DNA of 64,000 nt, taken from Sipunculus nudus. Its lineage: Eukaryota > Annelida > Sipuncula > Golfingiida > Sipunculidae. A program made the position numbers and the translations under genes. Where the stretch lies: the NCBI GenBank assembly GCA_026874595.1, contig CM049314.1, positions 38,111,229-38,175,228 of the forward strand. The letters are read 5' to 3'. Each line of letters starts with the position of its first letter. Positions within the stretch are counted from its first letter, which is position 1. This document shows, one piece after another, positions 53,010 through 64,000 of the stretch. Under the pieces are notes generated by a model. It saw nothing but the letters and a program-made list of their open reading frames with translations. It was not told where the DNA came from and made no database searches.

Positions 53010-54938
53010 TATGAGTTCTGTGTATTATGAAAAGAAGATACGGTCGACACAAGGGGAATCTATTACAGCAAAACCTGTGCAATAAGACCATCCGTGGGAC
53101 TTGCCAAACGTGGTCTTGATCCACAGGTTTTCTTACTAGACTAGTCAGTTGTAAATAACGCGAATTCTTTTGGCTCACTTAAAGGGTGGTCTTGATAGGC
53201 AAGAGGTCGGAAAGGTTGTATTGTATATAAACTAGAACGCCCTTGAAAAGCATCTGTTGTGTAAAGGATTATGTCCTTTTTAATGAAGCTGTTATTGATA
53301 GTGATTGATGCAGTCATATAAAAAATGGATGTTGATCTTTGGAGTGAATTGTGGTGACAAGCTAAGTATAATTGGTGTAACACATTGATAATCACATGGG
53401 TTGTGTAACATTTTATTCGGCTGTCATCTCGATTAGGAGGTCAGACCTGATACACGTGTGACCTGTATTCGCTGTCTAACGCTAGCAGACTGTAGCCTAA
53501 CGTGTTCGAACTGGCCGTATACGTCTAACTGTGAAAGTAAGCAATATATTTATGAACAAAATAGTGCTCACCTTACTGCTTTTTTTAAATAAAGTGGTTA
53601 CCGCTTATTTTGAAAGGTAATTTAGGTTGTATTATGTGTAAACGAATCGCTTAATTCAGTCCTTAACTAAGAAAGTTAATTAAATTCCTTACATTCATGC
53701 CCCAATAAAGTTTATCAAGCTATTCATTATATTTGTGATAGTTTGAAACTCATATGACTAAATAAAAATGGAATTTATCATTAAATTTATGATTTTTTTA
53801 TGATTTATGAATTTAAAGACAATAAATAAGACTCACTATTCACTAAATTTAAAAATATTTAATATCGCATGCCAGTTATCTGTTATATGTTACCCGTATT
53901 TGAGGGCACACAAAGTGAAGGTCAAAAGATTGACATTCAAAATAAAATGTTGAAAGACAGCATTTTTTAAAAGTCCTCAAAAGTTCTCAAAAGTGATATA
54001 TGCTTTTTAGCTTAGCTTACTTTTAGGCAGGTATAGCGAGTGGTCTTTGTCCGTCGTCCGTTAATCCCCCTGTCCATCTGTCTGTCCGTCCCTCCTTTGA
54101 TAGGACACAAACCGCTAGAACTGCAATCTTCAATCTTACAATCCAGGAAGATAGATCTCCTTGGACACTTGAAATTAGATCACTGTGTCTTACATTCCTC
54201 GAGGTAAGGGGGCTCTTTTTGCACCCCAGAATAATTAAACATTTGATACAAAAGCTTCAGAATCTCAGAAACTAACACAAACTAACACATTGATTGCCAT
54301 GATTTTTCCATGTACATTGATTACGACAGTTTTATCAGTTTCTAAGGACAGGTGGCACCACCTGTATAGTTTTTAATTTTTACACTTTTTTCCTATTTTG
54401 TGACCTTTATATGAAGAAATCCGGGGGTTTACAGGACAAAAAAGAAACATTTAGACCTAAAAATATCCTATAGAGATCATATGAATGCACGGCTGTTCTT
54501 TGTGTATATTTTTTACAATTAAGAGAAGCTGCAAAAGAAATGGGTAAAATCATGCCCCGCCCATTGTGACAAATTTTGCAAGTCATCTAATGTATTGAAA
54601 TGTAAATTTAGTTGTTATTACCAAACACACGCCGGCGCTAGTAAAAAAGCCAAGCAGCTGTATAACATTTAACTATAAAACAAAATCCGGATCAGTGAGG
54701 CTACTATTCTAGTGGTGCTTAACCTTTATATGCCTGGCTGGCATACTAATCACATGCACAAGTGTTTCCACTGATGACCCCTGTATATGCGCATGTTTAC
54801 TTGTAATGAGCATTAATGGAAAGCAGTGATGATTTTCTTTTCATAAGATAAGTATATGGACCGTATATGCACTACAATTACTATGATTTTAACTATTTTC
54901 TGCTGATATATTTCCTTTCTCGTAAGGATACCGGAGTC
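53010..54938. repeat. upstream flank of dehydrogenase copy C (segmental duplication)
   Basis: Aligns in order with the A and B flanks. It contains the TTTTTAGCTTAGCTTA-type repeat (54005-54400) shared with B and the conserved CTATAAAA block at 54673. It lacks the TTCCGGCTGGTCACC segment found upstream of A and B. Confidence 0.75.
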
Positions 54939-57900
54939 ATGCCTGGAAGAAATAAACGTCTTGAACTTCAGGAATATGAAAAACCTCTCGTAATGACGGA
55001 GAAACCGATACCGGAAGCCCCACCGTGTGGCGCAGTTGTCAAGGTAAACATTCACTCATACAATTCCATTTTCGTTTTTTATCGATATTCCCGGTCATTA
55101 TAAATACGTTTTCAACAGAAAGTTTTTTTTTCCTTTTTCCTCTGGGACCAGAGTGGTCCGATTATATATATATATAAATCCTTTTGTCTATTGGTTTTAG
55201 CAAACTAAAAAGACAGCAATAGTGGAGGAAGCGATAATACTTATATTATACCTATATTCGGGATAATGCAATGTTAAAATCAAGAGTCAACATTGACCTC
55301 GTGGTAACGCTTCAAAGTCATTTTCCTTTTGTCCATCGTATATGGCAGGCTGATTTCACAAGTTGTAAATCATTCATCTCTCTAAAAGCGACATTTGCGG
55401 AGGAGGCGTTGGTTCTTATCTGTTGATCATTGTCGGGATAATGGAATATAAATATCGATAGTCTTCACTGATCTATGTTTCGAGGTTCTGTGGTCTAGGA
55501 ATAGTGTACAGACCTTAAAAAATGTGGAGAAACGATGAGAAGGGAGATCATGAGTTTGCCCGGGCGTGGTTAGATTTGTAACGGTCCGCTCCAACCTAGG
55601 GTAAAAGCTCTACGTGCCTCATTTGAAGACTGTGAACGTGTTCAATCGTGAGTGCAGCCGAGTTTCATTCACCACTCGAGTCCGCTTTGTGTGAGTTCCG
55701 TGATGGTAGGACCAAGCGATGAGTACACAACCAGAATTCGCAGGTGCCGTACACCGAGCCTGGTTGACGTTAAGATAATCGTGTCCTACCGCCCTGTCAT
55801 GAAGCCTGAAACGGAAATGGATTTCGTAGATGTACATTATCGTTCACGTCGAAGAAAGAAAATAGCCTGAGGTCTTTTTTACTCGTCGTACTTAAGCCAG
55901 AAAACAGTACTAAAATAGATTACAAATCACAATTGATAATATTAACGTTGTCAATAAACCTATGTATCCCCCTTTTTTTCTCAACATTTGATTTCCTGCA
56001 CTGTGTATCAATAATATTCTGAAATACTGAATAATTACGTGTAAAGTAATTGTGCCAAATAATAAGTGTCAAACATAATGAAACATTTATGCATCTTCCG
56101 TAAAATGTTGCCCCGATATAAATATTTGACGTTCTTTCTATAGATTCATTACTCGGGTGTCTGTCACTCTGACTTGCACAACTTGTACGGTCTTATGCCA
56201 AACAAGGAAGAAGAAGAAAGACTGAGATCGCTCTTCAAACTGCCGGTTATATTGGGTAACATTAAAGTGTCATTCACAGATGGATTTAAGTGTGCAAAAT
56301 GTGAAATTTAATGTTTATTAATTTATCAGTATGTACAATTATTTATGTATATGATTTTGGATAATTGATTATTCAATCAAGTAATTATGAGTATCAAAAT
56401 TTTATATTTAAAAAAAAAACATATAACACGATAATATCCTGCAAATTATTGCTGCAGAACGGACCATCAACAAAGTTTTTCGATAGTACGCGTTTATTGT
56501 TTATTGTTTTGTTAGCAATTTTGTTTGTTTTGCCAGTTATCATTTTTTTATTTGTATGACTAGGAGCTCCTGGTTAATAGGCTTACCAAATAAGCCATAA
56601 ATCTAATAAAATAAGCTGTGACCTATTATATTTAAGGACACGAGATTGCCGGGGAGATATACGAACTAGGATCCAACATTGATAAAGGTAACTGATTTTT
56701 TTTCCAACAGTGTTGTTTTGCCAAGAAAATGTCCATTTAAATACTTTTCCTCTGCAAAGTAATTTAACTAAGTAACATAATAACAAAATAAACCTTTTCA
56801 AAACTAACATTCATTAGAAGTTTATCAAACCTGTTTCTCATTCACTTTGGTTGCCATCAGAGTTATCAAGTAATGAAATTGACAATTGAAATGTCAATTA
56901 CGACGCAAAGGCTGAAGGCTTGGAACAAACACCAATTAGTATTTGTCAATTGTCAAAAGTACTTTCACCTTTAAAAACTATAAAGAAGAATAAATTAATG
57001 ATCTTACTTGCTATATGGCATTCACTTACCCAGTATAGGATGTTAGTGCCTGACATGTGGTTGCTTTTGCAGTTAAGGTCAATAATGAAACAATTTACTG
57101 CAGTGAATTATATACATAAACATGAATATATTCTTCTTTCATGCATTTAAATGCACTTATATGCATTTAAATGCACCTATACTGTAAACCTAATCAAAAC
57201 TAGCATTCATTTTAAGATGGTAAAACCTGTTACTGTGACTGCTAGAGTGGTCTATTAATATTTACTTTGCCAATTGAAATACATATGACTTCCTTGACTA
57301 TTTGATATCTAAGGGGAAACATGTTTGAAATATCTACAATCAATTTTAGCAGCAAAATTATTGTGGATGATAGGAGGCATATACTTCGGCTCCGTATTAA
57401 AAAAAGGACTATAACAAGACTCTACCTCCATGAAGTAGAATAATTCTCCTCTTCCTGTATCATTATATGGAACGTATAGAGGTTTTCAATTTTGAGGTTT
57501 TTATATACTTTGGAATTCCTGTAATTCATTGATGGTATCTGGTATAGAGAGTTTCGTTCGTTTTAAACGGTTCTCTTCCTCTCCTTAAGTTTATTTATTC
57601 AGTTTTTAAATATTTTCAACATTTGTTTTAACTTGAATTCTCAATAGCCCTTATGCCGACCATATGTCTTGCTTACAGATTCCTGTGGATTCAAGATCGG
57701 TGATAGGGTGATGGTTTACAGCTGGGCTGGCTGTGGAGAGTGCAGATTTTGTAGAGGAGGAGAAAATCTCTACTGCCCTAACATGGTTACATCCTATTAT
57801 GGATGGGCCTATGAAGGCGGGTAAGCCGTGAGTCATAATATTGGTTGATTTGCATTTCTTGATGAGCGATTTATGTACATCGTATGGGCACATATGTATC

Positions 57901-58696
57901 TTATCCGGTCATGTTTGGAATGAATGTTTAATAGAATTATTATTATGTACATTCGGCCTGCACAGTCTAGAGGTAGAACGCTGGGCGTCTCCGCTGGTGA
58001 CTTGGGTTCCAACATCGGATGCTTATGAGAGTTTGGTTTTTGTGGGACCACTTATTATAACTAGTTGTACAATTAATGTAAAATAAATAAAGTTTATATT
58101 AATTTTTATATTTAACAGTTATTACATTGTAAATCTAAATTAAATGACACCGTTCCTTGCTACCAGACATTGCTCTTAACTTGGGGAAGTAATTTTCCCA
58201 GATATGAAGTGCGCTGTCGACCCTAAAACTGTATATATTGTTGGATTTATGGTTTATGACCCTATATCCTGTTGGTATGAGTAGTTGATATTCTGTATTT
58301 TCCAGCTTTCAAGAGTACGTGAGGGTGATAAATGTGTCTCACCTTAGTCACGTGCCGGACGGTATCCCAATGGACATTGCGGCACTTATACCCTGCAGCG
58401 CCATCACCGGATACAGCGCGGTCATGAAAACAAAGCCAGTGATTGAGAAATTCAGCAAGTTCATGGGCAAGTATGCTTTCATACGATATTTAGCCCTATC
58501 CCAACAGTTGTGCAACTGAAATTATTCATTAGTTACAAGTCCTTGTGGAGGACTGGTAAGAGTGTCTGGCCACTACCGTGCACATTGAAAGAATTATCTA
58601 AAAATAAATGGGGAAATTTGCGGAGTGCTAGCCTTCGGCTTCAAGATTTCCAAAGCATTTGCAGGTACATCGATCGGTAGAACATTAGAGAACACA

Positions 58697-58756
<60 letters not shown>

Positions 58757-61700
58757 ATCTCTCCGATATGAACAAATGGCATACTGCTGTGTTAAATTGA
58801 CTGGCAAAACATAAGATAATGCAGACAGTAAGGTACCAAAATGACATAAAATAAAGTTTCATTTACACCTTTGTATGATGTCATGATTACGCATACTTCG
58901 ATATAATGCGAATGCCTCCACAAACCGGAATTGTTCATTCATACTTATTTTACTTAATTAATATACAATGAATGTAGTTTAAATAGATTCTATGTATTCA
59001 GATGAGGTTGCCCTCCTGATCGTTGGGGCCGGCGGTGTGGGTCTGTGGGGGATCCAGGTTGCTAAGGCTGTAATGCCTAAAAACTCTAAAATCTTTGTAG
59101 CAGAGATGGCGGTAGGTGGTCTTTTGACAACATCTGTTATCCTTCTTTAGAAAAAAAAAATGAATAAGTATTTTAAATCTTTAAAAGTATCAACATTGCG
59201 ACGTAAGGCTAATTTGAACCCCATATTTGTGAGCGACGATGTCTTTAAGAATTAAGTTACCTGAGTAAAAACTTTAGTTTTTATCGTAAATGGACCTGAT
59301 AAAAAGAATGCAGAGAACTCTAAGTAATAAACTGAGAACAAAATTTAAAACAAAATAGAAAATCTTTAAAAAAATACTAAATAACATTTACGTTTCTGCT
59401 TTATGAATTCCCAAAAAGTAATGAATTTTTAAATTGGGACAGGCTATTATACATTGATAAGATATTTCACTTGTTTGTATATCTTCATGTCAAAGGAGTC
59501 CAAGTTCCAAGCCGCTCTCGATGCTGGAGCTGATGAGGTCATTCTTTGGAACCCTAAAGGTGATCATCTCTATATAAAGATATGTAAATGAGTTTCGCAG
59601 GGTTTTTTCAACTCCTTGACTGATAAAAAGGAAAATAACGTATTGTACGAGATTCATAGACCTTGTAAAAATTGTACGAATAAAAGTAAATTAGATATGT
59701 AACGTTTTGTATGATTAAATTATGTTTTTTTAAATCTGGCCACTTTTACAAAATTAATTACTCCTTCAAACAGCTACCAACGAGGAGAAAATTGCCGTCA
59801 CTAAGGCCGCAATACCTGAAGGGTTGTCTGCTGTGGTGGACTTCGTTGCAAGCAATGGCTCGGTTCAAGTGACTTTGGGGTCAGTCATGAAGGTACATTT
59901 TTAAAATATAGGTTTCATTGATGTGAGATATTTTAACATGTTTAGAGTAAATAAAAATAAATAATTGTTCAAGAAAACTGGAATTCTTTCCACCAGGTGG
60001 TGCCAAATAGATAGTTAAATTGTTGGACGGATTAGACAAGTAGCTTTATTGCCTCAAAATAGGGCAGCCATCTTAATTCCGATTCTTTTTCTTGGTTATA
60101 CACTCCTTATTCCTGGTTATATCGAATTTTTTTTCTTCTTTTTTCTTTTTCTTTTTTTCTTTCCTTCTTCTTTGTTTTTCTTTTTTTTTGTATGCCTCAG
60201 ATTTTTTAGGATTTTTTTTTCTTTTAAAGATTTCATCATTGGCATACAACGATTTTTATTCAATACTTGTGATCATTTTTCTACATATTGATACATAATT
60301 CACAGATATAACTCTTTGTATAAAGAAATATTAAAGAAAATACATACAAAAAAAGAGAAAAATTATCTACTTATAATTTTCCATTGATTTTAATCGTTCC
60401 AATCATCATCATGATGCTGCAGTGTACCATTTTTCTCAGCAACCTTACGCTCCATAACTTCAACTTTCTTTAAATGTTTATATACACTCCCATTGATGGT
60501 ACTTTTCCAGAATCTCGGAATTTAAATATTATAAAAGTATACATCAAAATTAGTACATCAATTACCCTTTTCCTTTCTATACTCTTTGAACAACCTGAAA
60601 AGATTATATACGGGCAGAGTACTGGCAATTGTATACCGGCTGTCCTTGCCCAAGATACAATTTGACTATAAAGATGATGTGACACGACATTCACAAAAAA
60701 AGGTGAATTACAGTCTCTTTATCAGTTGCACAATAAGAACATCTATCATGATCAATAATCTTCCATTTGAAAAGCTTCTCATTCACAGTTAGTATATCAT
60801 GCAGTGTTCTAAATTGGAACTGACGTATATACATATCAGAAGTTACATTGAGTACATGCAAAGCTGCATAACTCCAAGCAAACTCAGGATTAACCATTTT
60901 TGTCATAAGTTTTTCTTTATTTACTGGCTCAACAGTCTTTTTTGTATAATATATTTATAAATCAATTTAAAACCTGTTTTTCACAAGTCAATAATAGTAT
61001 CTCTTAATGGCATTAACATGCCCTCATCCAAGCTGAGAGAAGTATCGCTGCTTAGTAGCAATGATTTCCAGTTTGGAGGTATTGCTTGTTGAACTGAAAA
61101 TCAGTGGATAAAATATTTTTATAGGCAATACTTGACGGATTTAAAATATCAGATAAATATTTTTTTCCGTCCGTTGGCATGATAAAAATGGTGAACATAT
61201 TTTATTCCTAAATTATCCAGGTTCTTAAAGTAAACTGGTTTACGGTCAATTAGTATGTACTTATTGTTCCACACCTGTTGAAGCAAAATACAATCGATAT
61301 GAGTGGGTTCATATGAGCTAATTTTTTCCATACTTTAAAGCAATTACCGTAAAATTTAGATACATTTCTTTGAATATTTCTGCAATCGAAATTCGAACCG
61401 ATATTTTCCATGCCACCAATTCTCTTACAATAATTATCTGGTATGGCTGTAAACTTTGTATTTTTCAACGTTTTCATTCTCATTATACAAGTAACCCTCT
61501 GACTTTCTAAAATACTTTCAATATCTGGTAAGTTAATGCCCCCGTTTTCCTGCTGACCTATAAGTACTTCATATTTAAGTTTTGGTTTCCTTCCATGCCA
61601 TATAAAATCAACAATACAACTATTTATCTTCTTTATATAACCTAAGGGTGGATCCATCTGGTTATATCGAAATATTAAATGCAAAATCATAAAACTAGCT

Positions 61701-62779
61701 AATAGAGTATCTCCTTTGAATAACAATTAAGGATAATGACGAAACATATTATATTGATTTAGTACAATTACTTGAATTTGTTTTAATTTTTCTACAGGGA
61801 GGAACTGTAATTTCTGTAGGACTTTATGGCGGATTTTATTCCATCTATGCGTGCACAGTGCCAATGAACCTGCTGACGCTGAAAGGTTCACACACAGGTA
61901 CAAAGGATGACATGGAAGAGGTCGGAAAGCTTATGGCAGCAGGAAAGGTATTGAAATGTTTTGATCAGCTTACACAATTTTATCTCTAGTATTAACAATC
62001 TTAATATATTACTAAAATAGAAGTTCAGTATTTAAAATAAACAAACACGTCAATTCAAAGATATATTTAACAATCCTTTACCACATCATTAGTTAAGCCT
62101 GCTTTAACACTGGTAACGGTATGGGAACATAAGAATGACCTTTATGATGTTTGCCAGGCCAGGGCCAATTAAGACAATTTATAGTCTGAGTCCAGGGCTG
62201 AGCAGTTCGATAAAATGTCTTAATTTCTATTAACAACACCACACGGCTTATGTGTAGTACGCAGCGTTTGTTATTCGTGTATTAGCGATGTCATATTATG
62301 ATCCCCTCTTGGTCTCCCTTAACAAATCATGTCTTGAACATCATGTCAAGCATTTGTTATATATAAATTTAGATAAAACCTGTCATTCAAGTGAGCTGGT
62401 AAAACACAGAGGCGAAAATATTACATCTATCCATTAGTAGTTAAGAATTACAAAAAAGACGATACTATGCCATATTAATCGGTAATTAATCAATCCAAAA
62501 TAGACTTGGGTTTACACATATATGGGAATTGTGAATGACTTCGACGTGTCCTTATTTGCGCCATAGAAAGACAGTAGTTCCAATCTGTTCATTTATATAA
62601 TACCAAAACTGTTATATGCGTTACAGATGATAACTATTGCAAACATAGAATTCTTAACAATTTTACTTCAGATAACTGGACCACCAATAACCCATGTGAC
62701 CTTAGACGAGGTAAATGAGGTTTTTGATGGGCTGCGAGCTGGGACGCTGAAGGGACGCAGCATCGTGCGTTTTGTGTAG
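54939..62779 (+). CDS. zinc-dependent medium-chain alcohol dehydrogenase, copy C (ten exons)
   Basis: Exons: 54939-55043, 56144-56255, 56637-56687, 57679-57820, 58306-58466, 59002-59111, 59496-59559, 59774-59892, 61798-61947, 62672-62779. Every exon has the same length and phase as in copy A, giving 373 residues. Zinc ligands are kept: GVCHSD, GHE, IPCSAITGY, and the four structural cysteines in CGECRFC plus the Cys after GGENLY. The Rossmann motif is GAGGVG. Differences from A are scattered substitutions (for example YGLMPNKEEEE for YGCMPTIDEEE). Intron 5 again uses a GC donor (58467). Intron 3 is under 1 kb and lacks the retrotransposon. Intron 8 contains a LINE fragment on the opposite strand. 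Likely a functional cytosolic oxidoreductase of unknown substrate. Confidence 0.93.
57954..58093 (+). repeat. tRNA-derived SINE in intron 4 of copy C
   Basis: Same family and position as in copies A and B. The head CGGCCTGCACAGTCTAGAGG is better preserved; the tail ends AATGTAAAATAAATAAAG. Confidence 0.65.
58693..58755. repeat. (CA)n(GA)n compound microsatellite
   Basis: CA repeats followed by GA repeats in intron 5 of copy C. It lies where copy A has ordinary sequence (about 35750), so it expanded in C. Confidence 0.9.
60125..61730 (-). mobile_element. 5'-truncated LINE (L1-like) in intron 8 of copy C
   Basis: On the minus strand, frames from 61726 to about 60400 carry the C-terminal part of a LINE ORF2. 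IVDFIWHGRKPKLKYEVL and GGINLPDIES sit just after the reverse transcriptase. Further on lies a zinc-binding RVT module (FQFRTLHDILTVNEKLFKW, DRCSYC, VIHLF). The T-rich tract at 60125-60190 is the A-rich tail in reverse. Frames are broken. Copy A lacks it at the equivalent site (37755-37815). Confidence 0.82.
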
Positions 62780-63810
62780 AAACAGAAGATTCTATCTATG
62801 CCAGTATGATCCAAGCTGGCCCCAGACCAATTGTTTTATTCAGACTTGATTTACATGTAAAAAACGGTATATGTCAGCATATTATATACCGTCAGATACC
62901 TATTGTTATTGCTTGGTATCTTGGTGCACTGATTGGATATAAATAGGAACCCTACAGTGTTAAATAGGCTTATATTGAACACAAGTTTTGTTTAGTCCTA
63001 CACTGGTTATGAATCGGTCGATGTACACTTAATTCAAGTTAGTATGATGAAACACGCTTACAGACCTGCCTTTTATTAAGAAAGGACCTGGGTGTAATCT
63101 TAAGCCTACAGATATGGAGGATCTGCTTGCGAGATGCACCTTTGCAACGAACAGATGACAATCATATAACAATCATTCATGTTATTAAACTCATGCAATT
63201 AAAATGAATTTAATTTAGCAATTATGCACACTTCTACCTGTCTATATTTCTGTCTGCTAATACTTCTATCAGCCCATTTTCCATTTTTCTAAGCTTAATC
63301 GTTCTTTCATCTTATTGCACTAGGGTATGATGATCAGATGAAATGTTCTTTTCTTCCTGTTTCAAAGCCGTGTCTGCTCGCTTCATCCTCTGAACACCAC
63401 GAACCTTTTTACAGGTTATTTTTAATGATACCATTTTATCTGGAAATTTTAAAATACTTCATTTCTTTTGATAGTAAATTGATTTGAGTACACAGCCGAT
63501 GAATATTAAATTTGATCTGATACAATGTCTCCATCATATAGGCTTTATATGATGGACATAAACATAATGATTACATAATGTCACTAGAATAAATAAGAAT
63601 TTCAAAATCCGCCCGATTCAGACGAGAAATCTTCGCTAGCACTGTTGCTGCTAAATTTTCAAAATCAACTATACACGCGAGACGTTTCAATAAGGAAATT
63701 TTAATTTTTAGGAGGAACCATGTATTCGACGACCAATTTCAGATTCTCCCTGTTTTTATTCAATATAAAGCAGATTCAAATTAATAGAGACTATTTATAC
63801 TTGATTCGAT
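62780..63810. other. downstream flank of copy C, no gene
   Basis: Aligns with the flanks after copies A and B, up to the TATTCGACG-CAGATTC block near 63725-63785. No coding features. Confidence 0.6.
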
Positions 63811-63814
63811 GGTC

Positions 63815-64000
63815 AGGAAATACAAAATCAATTAAAAAAATATACAAAAAAACTATGAAAGAATAAACTCAGTTACTATAAAGGAAGATTGTAACATATT
63901 CTAGTCCTGTAACGATGGATGAAATAAATCATGTATTAAATAGTACGAAGAACAATAAATCACCTGGGAATGATGGTCTGTAGGAAGAATTTCATAAAAA
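63815..64000 (+). mobile_element. LINE reverse transcriptase fragment, cut by the window end
   Basis: ITMDEINHVLNSTKNNKSPGNDGL precedes a TAG and then EEFHK: the start of an L1-type reverse transcriptase (conserved KSPGNDGL). The homology with the copy B flank ends at about 63810, marking the insertion point. It has a stop codon and is probably dead. Confidence 0.75.

Noticed and set aside
55652-55870. A 72-residue open frame in intron 1 of copy C
   Set aside because: The aligned block in copy A (24880-25090) has a stop in this frame; at most a faint retrotransposon relic.

Overview
This window is intron-rich, AT-rich animal DNA. It carries an innexin-type channel gene and a TNF-superfamily ligand gene, and it is dense in (TA)n microsatellites, tRNA-derived SINEs and decayed transposons. 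Innexins point to an invertebrate. The overall style fits a lophotrochozoan, most likely a bivalve mollusc, but that is inference and I cannot name a species. No bacterial features are present.

Layout. (1) 451-7937, minus strand: a TNF-like ligand gene. The membrane-anchor exon is at 7534-7899 and the TNF-homology exon at 451-905. A candidate 33-nt stalk exon lies at 6275-6307. The large intron holds a solo LTR (1386-2177), a diverged duplicated block, and a 22-bp minisatellite. (2) 8-13 kb: repeats and microsatellites, including a CpG-rich block with a strong hairpin. (3) 12983-17421, plus strand: a divergent innexin with two coding exons (15886-16015 and 16341-17293), a poly(A) signal, and a plausible TATA promoter with a noncoding first exon near 13 kb. 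(4) 17.5-21.5 kb: intergenic repeats. (5) 21.5-63.8 kb: three tandem copies of a segment carrying a zinc-dependent medium-chain (alcohol-dehydrogenase-type) gene. Copy A (24175-38888) and copy C (54939-62779) are intact ten-exon genes, each encoding 373 residues. Copy B (46015-49952) is a pseudogene that keeps only exons 4, 8, 9 and 10.

Intron 3 of copy A contains a 7.7-kb Ty3/Gypsy-class LTR retrotransposon (26279-34025). Its domain order is gag, protease, integrase, then reverse transcriptase and RNase H, and its capsid is SCAN-like. Both are hallmarks of the Gmr1-like group. All its frames are broken, and a 1.6-kb non-autonomous piggyBac-type element sits in its pol gene. Copy C preserves the empty target site with one copy of the AAGG duplication, so the retrotransposon arrived after the gene duplicated. 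Other lineage-specific insertions are an inverted SINE pair in intron 7 of A, a pogo/Tigger-like element in B, and a LINE in intron 8 of C. Together the three paralogues act as a natural record of insertion, deletion and possibly excision.

The dehydrogenase exon model is the strongest result. In A and C all splice phases agree and total exactly 1122 nt each, including a GC-AG intron at the same place in both. The LTR element structure is also firm. The TNF gene is incomplete as read, because at least one exon joining the stalk to the TNF domain was not found. Promoter calls are tentative.
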